Assembly (NCBI GenBank): GCA_934479825.1
Contig: CAKSOW010000008.1
Span: 35,035-99,034, forward strand
Length of the DNA stretch: 64,000 nucleotides
Direction: 5' to 3'
Origin: an uncultured Eubacteriales bacterium
GTDB taxonomy: Bacteria > Bacillota > Clostridia > Oscillospirales > CAG-382
Position numbers and translations under genes: made by a program. Of this stretch, positions 1 to 9,138 are shown in pieces (position 1 is the first letter of the stretch; the number at the start of each line of letters is the position of its first letter). The notes under the pieces were generated by a model that was not told the DNA's origin, did no database searches, and was given only the letters and a program-made list of their open reading frames with translations.

Positions 1-1
1 T

Positions 2-541
2 ACAGCCGGTAAAATTGTCACCGACTTTGTATGGCATCTCGTTTGTGAAGCCGATAAGTATAGTGCGGCAACATTTGAGACGGGAAAGTATTATAAAATC
101 CGGTTCCCGTCGTTCTCGGAAGATACCGTAACCATGAAATTGGTCAATTCCGTCTCTACCACATCGGATGATACCGCCCTTCTTGTTTTTCGCGGCAATA
201 CCGCTCCGGAGGGCTTTCCGTATCTGCGCACGCAAGAGGCGGATATTATCGGACAAAGCTATTCCGGACTTGCCGTCCCCAAGAAGGCGCTCCGCATTGT
301 AGCCGGAAAAAAAGGAGTCTATATTCTGGATGGCGATATCGTGCGATTCCGGTTGGTTGAAATTATATTTGAAAACGAGGATTACTATATTGTTGCTTCC
401 GAACCGTCCGTGCCGGATGAGGCGGATATAAATACCGAAACACCGGAAGTATCCGATGAACCGACATATAAATATCTGTCGCTGTACGACAGCGTGATTG
501 TGGGCGGCAAGGATTTGTTTGACGGAAAAATTATCGCATAA
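2..541 (+). CDS. HlyD-like membrane-fusion family protein (5' truncated)
   Basis: The reading frame is open from base 2, well before the first ATG at 134, so this is the C-terminal part of a gene that begins outside the window. About 179 residues remain. They are beta-rich, lack membrane segments, and look like the beta-barrel end of an HlyD/RND adaptor-like protein. A gene of this kind often sits just before yggS-sepF in Clostridia (remembered synteny, not checked). The stop is followed after 28 bases by yggS, so the two are probably co-transcribed. The tail before the last 30 residues is acidic (Glu, Asp, Pro rich), like a linker. No catalytic motif is visible, and the family call rests on context plus general fold appearance. 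Confidence 0.55.
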   Translation, partial: TAGKIVTDFVWHLVCEADKYSAATFETGKYYKIRFPSFSEDTVTMKLVNSVSTTSDDTALLVFRGNTAPEGFPYLRTQEADIIGQSYSGLAVPKKALRIVAGKKGVYILDGDIVRFRLVEIIFENEDYYIVASEPSVPDEADINTETPEVSDEPTYKYLSLYDSVIVGGKDLFDGKIIA

Positions 542-569
542 AACCACATAAAAGAGAGTGAAAAAAACT

Positions 570-1319
570 ATGTCAGAAAAGTTCTCGCATGAAAGAATAT
601 CGGAAAACCTGAAACACATCCGGGAAAACATCGAACGCGCGGCAAAAGAAGCCGGACGCTCTCCGGATACGGTCAAACTCCTTGCCGCAACTAAAACTGT
701 GGATGCCGATACGGTCAATTTTGCTATCTCGCAGGGCGTTCGCTATATCGGGGAAAACCGCGTCCAAGAGCTTTTGGAAAAATATGAAAAGTACGACCTT
801 GCCCATGCGGAATTGCATTTTATCGGACGTTTGCAGACCAATAAAGTGAAGTATATCATTGATAAGGTGAAACTTATCCATTCGGTCGATTCACTTCATC
901 TGGCCGAAGAAATAAACCGTCAGGCCGCCAAGCATGACCTTTGCATGAATATTTTAGTCGAAGTCAACGCGGCCGGCGAGGCAAGCAAGGGCGGCGTCGG
1001 GTACGATGAGGTCTATGCGCTGTTGGAGGACATTTCAAAGTTGGAAAATGTCCGTGTAAAAGGGCTTATGACCATTCCGCCAAAGCTGGTTCTTGCCGAT
1101 GAAAGGACAGCAGACCGGGACAGTTCAGAAAAAATTTACAAAAACCGAGAATTTTTTAATAAAATATTGCATTTGTTTCTTGACATATCCGAGAAAAAGT
1201 TAGATAATATAGATATGTATGAGTTATCCGCCGGAATGTCGGACGATTATGAAGAAGCCGTGCGCAACGGTTCGACCGTGGTGCGGCTCGGCAGAGCCAT
1301 TTTCGGCGAAAGGCAGTAA
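570..1319 (+). CDS. yggS: YggS-family PLP homeostasis protein (YlmE)
   Basis: This is a 250-residue PLP-binding protein of the PLPBP/YggS family, which buffers pyridoxal phosphate and has no confirmed enzymatic reaction. The PLP lysine is expected in LLAATKTV near residue 42. The C-terminal phosphate-binding segment LSAGMSDDYEEAVRNGST followed by VRLGRAIFG is typical of the family. The frame can be extended to a GTG at 558, but an AGAGAG ribosome site at 553-558 fits the ATG at 570. The order yggS-sepF-yggT-ylmH-divIVA-ileS matches the Bacillus subtilis ylm region, which makes the call secure. Confidence 0.93.
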   Translation: MSEKFSHERISENLKHIRENIERAAKEAGRSPDTVKLLAATKTVDADTVNFAISQGVRYIGENRVQELLEKYEKYDLAHAELHFIGRLQTNKVKYIIDKVKLIHSVDSLHLAEEINRQAAKHDLCMNILVEVNAAGEASKGGVGYDEVYALLEDISKLENVRVKGLMTIPPKLVLADERTADRDSSEKIYKNREFFNKILHLFLDISEKKLDNIDMYELSAGMSDDYEEAVRNGSTVVRLGRAIFGERQ

Positions 1320-1400
1320 CTCGCAACATAAAACGGCGTTTACCGGATATGCGCCGGACTCTTACTAAAATGAAGTTTAACATATTTGGAGGTTATTATT

Positions 1401-1874
1401 ATGGGACTCAAAGATTGGACAAAGAAGCTGTTTCCGAATGAATACGATGTGGATGAATACGCAGACGACGACTATGTAAACGAGCCGGAGGAGCAGATCC
1501 GCGAGGATGTTCATACGCGTGAAACCAAGCCTTCGCAGCCCGGTTATGCACCGGCTTCGCAGAATGGCGTACAGCTTGCTTCCCGTTCTTCTTCCATTGA
1601 AATGAAAGTCGTAACGCCGACTAAATTTGACGCTGTGACTCAGATTGCCGATCTTCTTTTGGAGAACAAAACGGTTCTCTTAAACCTGGAAAATACCAAT
1701 AAGGAAACGGCCAAGCGCTTGATCGACTTCCTTTCGGGCGTTGCATACGCCTTGAACGGCGATGTACAAAAAGTGGCGGACAATACCTTTGCGGTAACGC
1801 CGAATAACGTTGCAGTCTCCAACGAATCGGTTGAAACGGCTGCCGCTCCGGCCGAGGATAAAATGTACGAATAA
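1401..1874 (+). CDS. sepF: Cell division protein SepF
   Basis: SepF anchors and bundles FtsZ at the division site on the inner face of the membrane. The 157 residues have the expected architecture: an N-terminal amphipathic helix (MGLKDWTKKLF) for membrane binding, an acidic and Pro/Ser-rich linker to about residue 70, then the compact SepF domain with NLENTNKETAKRLIDFLSG and GVAYALNGDVQKVADNTF. The preceding TTGGAGG (1386-1392) gives an 8-base spacing to the ATG at 1401, so the upstream in-frame TTG is part of the ribosome site and not the start. The gene sits between yggS and yggT. Confidence 0.95.
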   Translation: MGLKDWTKKLFPNEYDVDEYADDDYVNEPEEQIREDVHTRETKPSQPGYAPASQNGVQLASRSSSIEMKVVTPTKFDAVTQIADLLLENKTVLLNLENTNKETAKRLIDFLSGVAYALNGDVQKVADNTFAVTPNNVAVSNESVETAAAPAEDKMYE

Positions 1875-1880
1875 TCTGCA

Positions 1881-2144
1881 ATGCAGAATCTTCTCTATAT
1901 TCTTCTTTCGTCGGTTCGGCTGATTTTGACCATATGGTATTATTTATTACTTGTCCGCGCCATTCTTTCATGGTTTCCGGATTTTGAAAATGTCTTTACG
2001 GATCTTATCTATGCTGTTACCGAACCGATCTTGGCGCCGGTAAGAAATCTGTTTGACCGCATAGGTGTGTCGTCGGCTTTTCCGATTGATCTGTCATTTT
2101 TAGCGGTCGTGCTTGTTTTATCGCTTATACTCGGAGTCCTGTGA
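1881..2144 (+). CDS. yggT: YggT family membrane protein (YlmG)
   Basis: This small 87-residue integral membrane protein has two hydrophobic segments: about residues 3-28, containing the family motif YLLLVRAILSWFP, and about 62-87. Between them lies a short loop with the conserved EPILAPVRNLF. It begins 6 bases after the sepF stop. YlmG proteins are linked to division-site and membrane organisation, but the biochemical role is unknown. Length and gene order are normal. Confidence 0.9.
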   Translation: MQNLLYILLSSVRLILTIWYYLLLVRAILSWFPDFENVFTDLIYAVTEPILAPVRNLFDRIGVSSAFPIDLSFLAVVLVLSLILGVL

Positions 2145-2183
2145 TTGAAAAAATCGGTGTTATGAGCAAAAAGAAGGCAAACT

Positions 2184-2990
2184 ATGAGCGAAAAAAACGA
2201 TAACCGGAATTTCGGCGCGCGTATCGAGGATTTGTGCGAACGTGCATGCCGGACTTATACACCGTGCTATACATCGTTTCTCACACCGGAGGAAAGTGTC
2301 GAGGCGAAACGTCTTGCGTCCGGGTTTCCGGATTTGTTTGTTCTGGCGTTTGGCGGATATGGAAACGCAGAACGCGTGATTTTGGGCTTTTTTCCGTCGG
2401 ATATCTATTTGCCACCGGAGGAGTGCTGTCGTTCGGATGAACGGTACCGGCAATACGAAGCGGATTCCGGACTTGCTTTCTTGAAGATTGCAGGTTCTGG
2501 TTTTTCAAACTTTGACCACCGTGATGTGCTCGGTTCGGTCATGGCTACCGGCATCAAGCGCGAAACGGTAGGGGACATCTATGTATCAGACGACGGGAAG
2601 AGCGCGTATCTTGCCGTATTGCACACGGTCATCCCGTTTTTGTGTGATATGCTTGAAACAGTGGGGCGCGATAAAGTAAAAGTAAGACCGATAAAGGCGG
2701 AAGAACTCCCGGAAAAGACGGAACGGTTTTCCGATCTGTCGCTGACGCTTGCGTCGCTCCGGCTGGATGCACTGCTTTCGGGCGCGTTGAATCTGTCGCG
2801 CGAGCAGGCAAAGAAGTTAGTTGGTTCGGGGCGCGTCAGCTTAAATCATGCCGAATGCACATCGGTAGACCGCGCCTTTAACGAAGGCGATACCGTGTCG
2901 GTCAAAGGGCATGGGAAGTTTTTAATCGAATCGTTTTTGGGCAAAACGCAGAAAGACCGTTTCCGCGTGATTGTGAGAAAATATCTGTAA
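2184..2990 (+). CDS. ylmH: YlmH-family S4-domain RNA-binding protein
   Basis: The protein has 268 residues. The N-terminal two thirds is the YlmH domain: RIEDLCERACRTYTPCYTSF near the start, then FGGYGNAERVILGFFP. The C-terminus carries an S4 RNA-binding fold from about residue 190, with RLDALLSGALNLSREQAKKL, then SGRVSLNH, then a FNEGDTVSVKGHGKF beta strand. Recent literature links YlmH to rescue of stalled 50S subunits in Bacillus; here that function is inferred. An AAGAAGG ribosome site precedes the ATG. The gene follows yggT by 39 bases within the division cluster. Confidence 0.9.
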   Translation: MSEKNDNRNFGARIEDLCERACRTYTPCYTSFLTPEESVEAKRLASGFPDLFVLAFGGYGNAERVILGFFPSDIYLPPEECCRSDERYRQYEADSGLAFLKIAGSGFSNFDHRDVLGSVMATGIKRETVGDIYVSDDGKSAYLAVLHTVIPFLCDMLETVGRDKVKVRPIKAEELPEKTERFSDLSLTLASLRLDALLSGALNLSREQAKKLVGSGRVSLNHAECTSVDRAFNEGDTVSVKGHGKFLIESFLGKTQKDRFRVIVRKYL

Positions 2991-3065
2991 GCAAAGGGAC
3001 AGTTCCGAATGAAACTGTTATTTGCGGCAGATGCATATTGATACAACAGAAAGGAACGCAAACAT

Positions 3066-3713
3066 ATGGTATCACCGGCAGAATTAAAGAAAAAAGAATT
3101 TTCCAAAGGTTTCAAAGGCTACAATGCCGCCGAAGTGGATGAGTACGTTTCCTATCTGCTCTCCAAGTATTCCGAGGCATACCGCGAATATGCGGAGCTT
3201 GAAAAGAAATACAAAGCGACGCTTGTCAAGCTGGATGAAGCCAAAAACGACGAAAACGCATTTTCCGCGTTGGTTCTCGACGCGCATAAAATGGCGGACG
3301 CTATCGTAAAAGAAGCAAACGACAAGGCTAAGGCCATCACCGGAGCCGTCAACGAAAGCTGTGACAAGATACTTGCAACGTACCGCGAGCATGTTGCCGT
3401 CGAGCGCGATAAACTCGCCAAAACCGAAAAGCTTGCTGTCGAATTCAAGGAATCGCTTTACAACGCTTATCGGGAGCACATCGCGGCAATCGACCGGATT
3501 CTGCCGGATGAAGATTCCGAAAACGAGAGTATTTCCACGGCTACCGATGAGGAACTCGTAGACAGCGCTCTTGACCTTGCAAGCCAAAAGTATAACGCCG
3601 GGGCAGGCGATATCGAACTTCCGCCGACCAGAAACGATAAAACGGACAAGTCCGAAAAAACACCGAAAGAGGACGCGGATACGTCCGAAACGGATAAGTC
3701 CGAAGAACAATAA
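3066..3713 (+). CDS. divIVA: DivIVA-domain protein
   Basis: DivIVA proteins are coiled-coil scaffolds that sense negative membrane curvature at poles and septa. The N-terminal domain is clear: LKKKEFSKGFKGYNAAEVDE (lipid-binding loop and first helix), followed by long heptad-rich helices from about residue 25 to 150. The last 60 residues are a hydrophilic, acidic and Lys/Thr/Ser-rich tail (DKTDKSEKTPKEDADTSETD) that looks disordered. The start is preceded by AGAAAGGAACG. Placement between ylmH and ileS is canonical. Confidence 0.92.
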   Translation: MVSPAELKKKEFSKGFKGYNAAEVDEYVSYLLSKYSEAYREYAELEKKYKATLVKLDEAKNDENAFSALVLDAHKMADAIVKEANDKAKAITGAVNESCDKILATYREHVAVERDKLAKTEKLAVEFKESLYNAYREHIAAIDRILPDEDSENESISTATDEELVDSALDLASQKYNAGAGDIELPPTRNDKTDKSEKTPKEDADTSETDKSEEQ

Positions 3714-3724
3714 ACAATGCATTC

Positions 3725-3755
3725 ATATCGTTAGGGTATTTTACTCTAACGATAT
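3725..3755 (+). terminator. Perfect hairpin between divIVA and ileS
   Basis: A stem of about 14 pairs (ATATCGTTAGGGTA with TACTCTAACGATAT, one wobble pair) closes on a three-base TTT loop, 12 bases after the divIVA stop. Only a short T run follows, so it may be a weak terminator or a processing/attenuation structure in front of ileS. I found no T-box specifier stem or AGGGTGG-type T-box sequence in this gap, although a T-box leader is common before ileS in Bacillota. Confidence 0.5.
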
Positions 3756-3836
3756 TTGCGCGAAATAATAAAAACACGTGCATTTTACCAAATGCCGCAC
3801 CGATATTCAAAAGATTCAAAGGAGCTAACTTTTACT

Positions 3837-6656
3837 ATGCCGAAAGACTATGCAAAAACGCTTAATCTGCCGAAAACAGAGTTTTCCATGCGCGCCAATC
3901 TTCCGACGCGTGAACCGGTAACCGAGGAAAAATGGGAAAAAGAAGATATTTACGGCAAAATGTTGAAGAAAAATGAGGGTCACGACAGCTTTGTCCTGCA
4001 TGACGGACCTCCTTTTTCCAACGGCAATATCCATATGGGTACGGCCATGAATAAGGTTTTGAAAGACTTTATCAATAAATCCAAATCCATGTCCGGTTAT
4101 TACACCCCGTATATTCCGGGTTGGGATAACCACGGCATGCCGATCGAAAGCGCCATTATCAAGCAGAACAAGCTTGACCGCAAAAAGATGAGCATATCCG
4201 AATTCCGCAGTGCCTGCCACCTTTTTGCCGAAAAATTTGTCGGCATTCAGATGACCTCTTTCAAGCGTCTCGGCGTGCTGGGCGATTGGGATCATCCGTA
4301 TCTTACCATGAATCCCTCTTTTGAAGAAGAAGAAGTCAAAGTCTTTGGCGAAATGTATAAAAAGGGCTATATCTATAAAGGCTTGAAACCGGTATATTGG
4401 TGCCCGTCTGACGAAACGGCTCTTGCTGAGGCGGAGATTGAATACGCAGAAGATACCTGTAAGTCTATCTACGTTAAGTTCAGAGTCCATGACGATAAAG
4501 GAATGCTTGCGGGACTTTGCGACCTTGACAAGACCTATTTCATCATTTGGACGACCACGACCTGGACGCTTCCGGGCAACGTTGCCATTGCTGTTCATCC
4601 GCGTGAAAGCTATGCGCTTATCAAAGCGTCGAACGGAGAGTATTATATCACCGCTGAGGCGCTTGCGGAAAAGACCATGCGCGAGGGCGGCATCGATTCG
4701 TATGAAATCGTCAAAACCTTTGCCGGTGGCGAACTTGAATATATGACGGCTCATCATCCGTTTATTGATCGCGACAGCGTGGTTGTAAACGCCGATTATG
4801 TCACTATGGACAGCGGTACGGGCTGTGTTCATACAGCGCCCGGCTACGGTGTCGATGACTATTTCACCGGCGTCAAATATAAGCTTGAAATTCTGGTTGC
4901 CGTTGATGACAAGGGCTACCAGACCGAAAAAGCCGGTAAATTTGCCGGCCTTAAATACGACGAATCCAACGATGCGATTTTCAAGGATTTGCAGGAATCC
5001 GGCGCACTGTTCGCCTTTGAAGAGATTTCTCACCAATATCCGCATTGCTGGCGCTGCAAGAACCCGATTATTTTCCGCGCAACGCCCCAATGGTTCTGCT
5101 CGGTTGAAGCATTCAAGGATCAGGCGGTTAAGGCTTGCGAAGATGTGGATTGGCTGCCTGAATGGGGCGAAAACCGCATGATTTCTATGATTAAGGAACG
5201 CGCCGATTGGTGTATTTCCCGTCAGAGACACTGGGGATTGCCGATTCCGGTTTTCTATTGCGAGGATTGCGGCAAAGTCGTTTGCACCGATGAATCGATT
5301 GAATCGGTATCGAAAATTTTCGGCGAAAAGGGCTCGAACGCTTGGTTTGACCTTGATGCGGCAGAGCTTCTTCCTGCCGGCTTTGCTTGCCCGCACTGCG
5401 GCGGCAAGCACTTTACCAAGGAAACCGATACGCTTGACGGTTGGTTCGATTCCGGCTCGTCTCACCGTGCCGTTATCAAGGATATCAAGTGGCCGTGCGA
5501 CCTGTATTTGGAGGGCGCAGACCAATACCGCGGCTGGTTCCAGTCGTCGCTCTTGACGGCAGTCGGAGCTATGGGCAAAGGCGCACCGTATAAGCAGGTT
5601 CTCACCCATGGTTGGGTTGTGGACGGCGAGGGAAAAGCCATGCACAAATCCCTTGGCAACTCGGTCTATCCGGAGGATATCATTCCGAAGTACGGCGCCG
5701 ATTTGCTGCGTTTGTGGGTCGCTTCGAGCGATTACCGCGTAGACGTGCGTGTTTCGGACGATATCTTCAAGCAGCTGTCCGAAATTTACAGAAAGATCCG
5801 CAATACCACGCGTATTCTTCTTGCCAACCTCGGAAATCCCGAAGAGGATTTCAATCCGGATAAGGATATGCTTGCGTTCTCCGAGCTTTTGCCGATCGAT
5901 AAGTGGATTGTCTCGCGTTTCAATGCATTGGTTGACCGTGTCCGCAAGGCGTATAACACCTACGAATTCCACCTTATCTATCACGATATGCACAATTTCT
6001 GTGCCATTGACCTTTCCAAACTCTATATCGATATTACCAAAGACCGCACATATGTAGAAAGCAAGAATTCGGCGTCCAGAAGAAGCGCCCAGACGGCGAT
6101 GTATTATATCCTTTCCGGCTTTACACGCCTTATTGCGCCGATTCTTTCGTATACCGCCGAGGAAATCTGGCAGTTTATGCCGCACGTGAAATCGGATAAT
6201 ACCGAAAGCGTGTTCTTAAACGACATGCCGGACTTTGATGAGTCGCTCACATTCCCTGAAATTACCGAAAAATACGATAAACTCTTTGAGATCCGCGACG
6301 ATGTTATGAAAGCTCTTGAATTAGCGCGTGCCGAAAAACGCATCGGCAAGCCGCAGGATGCCGAAGTTATCATCTATGCCGGCGCTGACAGCGAAGAAAT
6401 GAAGCTGTTTGAGTCGTTCGGAAAAGAGTTGGCCGATATCTTTATTTGCTCCGGCGTGGAACTTTCGACAGACGCGCCGTCTGACGGTTCGTTTACTGAA
6501 ACCGTTTCGGGCATTGCCGTCAAGGTCTTTACGGCGGACGGCGTGAAATGCGACAGATGTTGGTTTATCCGCAAGGATACCTGCGAGGACGGCGAGGGCG
6601 GACATCTTTGCAAGCGTTGCGCTTCGATAGTCAGCGTGGAATTTCCGGAATTATAA
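3837..6656 (+). CDS. ileS: Isoleucine-tRNA ligase
   Basis: This class I aminoacyl-tRNA synthetase (939 residues) charges tRNA-Ile and edits valine. The HIGH motif appears as GNIHMGTAMNK near residue 67, after the PPFSNG segment. The editing domain contains the TTTTWTLPGN signature. The KMSKS loop is a variant, GKAMHKSLGN, followed by YGADLLRLW. The C-terminal zinc finger is CDRCW with CKRC 17 residues later. The frame extends to 3756, but AAAGGAGC at 3818-3825 points to the ATG at 3837, giving MPKDYAKTLNLPKTEFSMR. The stop overlaps the lspA start by one base (TAATG), indicating translational coupling. Confidence 0.97.
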   Translation: MPKDYAKTLNLPKTEFSMRANLPTREPVTEEKWEKEDIYGKMLKKNEGHDSFVLHDGPPFSNGNIHMGTAMNKVLKDFINKSKSMSGYYTPYIPGWDNHGMPIESAIIKQNKLDRKKMSISEFRSACHLFAEKFVGIQMTSFKRLGVLGDWDHPYLTMNPSFEEEEVKVFGEMYKKGYIYKGLKPVYWCPSDETALAEAEIEYAEDTCKSIYVKFRVHDDKGMLAGLCDLDKTYFIIWTTTTWTLPGNVAIAVHPRESYALIKASNGEYYITAEALAEKTMREGGIDSYEIVKTFAGGELEYMTAHHPFIDRDSVVVNADYVTMDSGTGCVHTAPGYGVDDYFTGVKYKLEILVAVDDKGYQTEKAGKFAGLKYDESNDAIFKDLQESGALFAFEEISHQYPHCWRCKNPIIFRATPQWFCSVEAFKDQAVKACEDVDWLPEWGENRMISMIKERADWCISRQRHWGLPIPVFYCEDCGKVVCTDESIESVSKIFGEKGSNAWFDLDAAELLPAGFACPHCGGKHFTKETDTLDGWFDSGSSHRAVIKDIKWPCDLYLEGADQYRGWFQSSLLTAVGAMGKGAPYKQVLTHGWVVDGEGKAMHKSLGNSVYPEDIIPKYGADLLRLWVASSDYRVDVRVSDDIFKQLSEIYRKIRNTTRILLANLGNPEEDFNPDKDMLAFSELLPIDKWIVSRFNALVDRVRKAYNTYEFHLIYHDMHNFCAIDLSKLYIDITKDRTYVESKNSASRRSAQTAMYYILSGFTRLIAPILSYTAEEIWQFMPHVKSDNTESVFLNDMPDFDESLTFPEITEKYDKLFEIRDDVMKALELARAEKRIGKPQDAEVIIYAGADSEEMKLFESFGKELADIFICSGVELSTDAPSDGSFTETVSGIAVKVFTADGVKCDRCWFIRKDTCEDGEGGHLCKRCASIVSVEFPEL

Positions 6657-7174
6657 TGCCGGTGATGTTTCTTGTCAGCGCCTTTGTTGCGGCGCTTGAC
6701 CTTCTTATCAAATATTTCGTCAGCCACGGTATGACGGTGGGGCAGTCGATTCCGGTCATTCCCGGAATCTTACGCCTTACGTATGTGCAGAACCGTGGCG
6801 CGGCGTTCGGCTCGTTCAGCGACAGCCGATGGGTGTTTCTTATGCTGTCGGCGGTGATGATTCTGCTTTTAACTTATTTTATCGCGTTCAAAAAAGGATA
6901 CGCGCGTATGGTTTATATCAGCCTTGCGCTCATGCTTGGCGGCGGAATCGGCAATATGGTTGACCGGTTAGCGCTCGGGTATGTGATTGACTATGTCGAT
7001 TTTTACCCGATCAAGGCGTGGATATGGGTATTCAACTTAGCAGATGCGGCGATTTGTATTGGCGTGGCTGTCTTTGTCGTGTACCTGCTCTTCTTTGAAA
7101 AGAAAGCAAAAGAAACCGGAAAAAAGGCGTTTTTTGAAGATTCGCCAAAGCCCAAAGACGGTAACGGACGATGA
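6656..7174 (+). CDS. lspA: Lipoprotein signal peptidase (signal peptidase II)
   Basis: LspA is a membrane aspartic protease that cleaves prolipoprotein signal peptides. The 172-residue protein has four hydrophobic segments and the conserved motifs VQNRGAAFGSF, GGGIGNMVDRL (catalytic Asp near residue 102) and FNLADAAICIG (second catalytic Asp near 129). The start at 6656 overlaps the ileS stop; an ATG three codons later (6665) is an alternative. The stop overlaps the rluD start by four bases (ATGA). The cytoplasmic tail is Lys-rich. Confidence 0.95.
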   Translation: MPVMFLVSAFVAALDLLIKYFVSHGMTVGQSIPVIPGILRLTYVQNRGAAFGSFSDSRWVFLMLSAVMILLLTYFIAFKKGYARMVYISLALMLGGGIGNMVDRLALGYVIDYVDFYPIKAWIWVFNLADAAICIGVAVFVVYLLFFEKKAKETGKKAFFEDSPKPKDGNGR

Positions 7175-8145
7175 GCGAAATTTACCTTTCCGATACGTTT
7201 CCGGACCAGCCTTACGACGAGGGAGATACGCGTTCGGTCGAATATGTCGCCGATGAAAGCGAACGGCTTGACGCATCGGTCGCGCGTAATCTTGAAATCA
7301 CACGTTCTTCGGCGGCTCGCCTGATTGAAGAGGCCGCTGTATCACTTGACGGAAAAAAAGCAAATAAAAAGAGTTTTCGCACTTCTCCCGGAGACAGAAT
7401 CTGCGTTCTTCTTCCGACGGAAAAGCCGTGTGAAGCTCTGCCGCAGGACATCCCGATCGAAATCGTCTATGAGGATGAAGATGTGGCCGTTGTCAATAAG
7501 CCGCAGGGCTTAGTGGTGCATCCGGCGCCGGGCAATCCCGACGGAACGCTTGTCAATGCACTGCTTTATCATATGAAGGGCCGCCTTTCGACCATTAACG
7601 GCGTCATCCGCCCCGGCATTGTCCACCGGATCGACAAGGATACCAGCGGACTGTTGGCTATCGCCAAAAACGACCGCGCGCATGCTTTCCTTGCCGAACA
7701 AATCAAAGCGCATTCCTTTACGCGCCTTTACAACGCGGTGGTGCAGGGGACATTTGAACCGCCCGAGGGACGGATTGATCTTCCGATCGGACGGCATCCG
7801 ACGCATCGGAAAAAAATGGCGGTGACCGAGAAGAATTCCAAAAACGCTGTGACAAACTATCGGACCTTGGAAGTGTTTCCCGGCTGGTCGCTCTGCGAAT
7901 TTAAGCTGGAAACCGGAAGAACGCACCAGATCCGCGTTCATGCGTCCTATAAAGGACATCCGATTGCGGGCGACCCGTTATATGCGCCGAATGCCGGAAA
8001 GAACCGGTTCGGGCTTGTCGGTCAGTGCTTACATGCGCGCGTGCTTGGATTTATTCATCCGACAAGCGGAGCATATATGGAATTTGACAGTCCGCTGCCG
8101 CCGTATTTTGAGCATACGCTGTCGCTTTTAAGAAAAACTGTATAA
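7171..8145 (+). CDS. rluD: RluD/RluA-family 23S rRNA pseudouridine synthase
   Basis: This 324-residue enzyme converts uridine to pseudouridine in 23S rRNA. An N-terminal S4 domain (about residues 28-80, with RLDASVARNLEITRSSAARL) precedes the catalytic domain. The active-site motif is HRIDKDTSGLLAIAKN with the nucleophilic Asp near residue 154. Further family motifs are VVNKPQGLVVHPAPG and LETGRTHQIRVH. It overlaps lspA by four bases, the same arrangement as lspA-ylyB in Bacillus. The exact target uridines cannot be read from sequence. Confidence 0.93.
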   Translation: MSEIYLSDTFPDQPYDEGDTRSVEYVADESERLDASVARNLEITRSSAARLIEEAAVSLDGKKANKKSFRTSPGDRICVLLPTEKPCEALPQDIPIEIVYEDEDVAVVNKPQGLVVHPAPGNPDGTLVNALLYHMKGRLSTINGVIRPGIVHRIDKDTSGLLAIAKNDRAHAFLAEQIKAHSFTRLYNAVVQGTFEPPEGRIDLPIGRHPTHRKKMAVTEKNSKNAVTNYRTLEVFPGWSLCEFKLETGRTHQIRVHASYKGHPIAGDPLYAPNAGKNRFGLVGQCLHARVLGFIHPTSGAYMEFDSPLPPYFEHTLSLLRKTV

Positions 8146-8285
8146 ACGGGATATGAGAAAAGCACGTGAGGCAAACCATTCGCATCTGTAAATCTTTTTG
8201 CCGCGCATTTTTTCCTTTCCCTTGTAAAGTATATTTTCACGGTGTGCGTTTTTGCATACCATCCCAGAAAGGAACGGTTATACCG

Positions 8286-9122
8286 ATGGACAAACTACAC
8301 TTGCAGAAAATCGCGCTTGAAATCCGAAAAGGCGCGCTGACGGCGGTTTACACCGCCGCATCCGGACATCCGGGCGGTTCGCTTGGCATTGCGGATCTTT
8401 TGGCGTATCTCTATTTTGAGGAAATGCACGTTGACCCCAAGCGGCCGGATGATCCCGATCGCGATCGCTTTGTACTCTCCAAGGGCCATACGTCTCCGGC
8501 GCTGTATGCGGCGCTTGCCGAAAAAGGCTTTTTCCCGAAAGAGGATTTAAAGACTTTCCGCCAGAAAGACAGCTATTTGCAGGGACATCCGGATATGAAG
8601 CACATCCCCGGAGTGGATATGTCTACCGGTTCTTTGGGACAGGGCATTTCTGCGGCATGCGGTATGGCTCTTGCCGGCAAGATTTCCGAAAAGAAATACC
8701 GCGTCTGGACGATTTTAGGCGACGGCGAATGCGAGGAAGGACAGGTTTGGGAGGCGGCTATGTTCGCCGCTCATTACGGCCTTGGAAATCTGTGCGCCTT
8801 TGTGGATTTCAATGGCTTGCAGATCGATGGCCCTGTGACCGAGGTCATGAACCCGACGCCGCTGGATGCGAAATTTGCCGCTTTCGGTTGGAATACGCTT
8901 GTCATTGACGGACACAATTTCGATGAGATCGCTTCTGCGGTTGCCTCTGCCAAACGTTCGGTAAAACCGACGGCAGTTATCTGCAAAACCATCAAGGGCA
9001 AAGGCGTTTCCTATATGGAAAATGTCTGCGCATGGCATGGTTCTGCTCCGAAAACCGAACAGTACGAACAGGGTATGCGCGAATTGGAAGAAGCCGAAAA
9101 GGCGCTTCTTGCGCACGTTTAA
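8286..9122 (+). CDS. Transketolase, N-terminal subunit
   Basis: This is the thiamine-diphosphate-binding half of a split transketolase (278 residues), for the non-oxidative pentose phosphate pathway. Visible motifs are SGHPGGSLGIADLLAYLYF, the DRFVLSKGHTSPALYA substrate loop, and the TPP/Mg motif GDGECEEGQVWEA followed by NLCAFVDFNGLQIDG. The frame is open upstream to 8166, but the AAAGGAACGG ribosome site fits the ATG at 8286. The C-terminal half is the next gene, 16 bases on. Two-gene transketolases are normal in Clostridia, so the split is not a frameshift. Confidence 0.95.
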   Translation: MDKLHLQKIALEIRKGALTAVYTAASGHPGGSLGIADLLAYLYFEEMHVDPKRPDDPDRDRFVLSKGHTSPALYAALAEKGFFPKEDLKTFRQKDSYLQGHPDMKHIPGVDMSTGSLGQGISAACGMALAGKISEKKYRVWTILGDGECEEGQVWEAAMFAAHYGLGNLCAFVDFNGLQIDGPVTEVMNPTPLDAKFAAFGWNTLVIDGHNFDEIASAVASAKRSVKPTAVICKTIKGKGVSYMENVCAWHGSAPKTEQYEQGMRELEEAEKALLAHV

Positions 9123-9138
9123 GAGAGGAGCAGACACA

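Noticed and set aside
3714..3836. T-box leader upstream of ileS
   Set aside because: The gap is too short and lacks the AGGGTGGNACCGCG core; only one plain hairpin is present.
3825..6185. A 786-codon open frame antisense to ileS
   Set aside because: It mirrors the codon pattern of a clearly functional ileS, has no ribosome site, and the translation has no domain sense.
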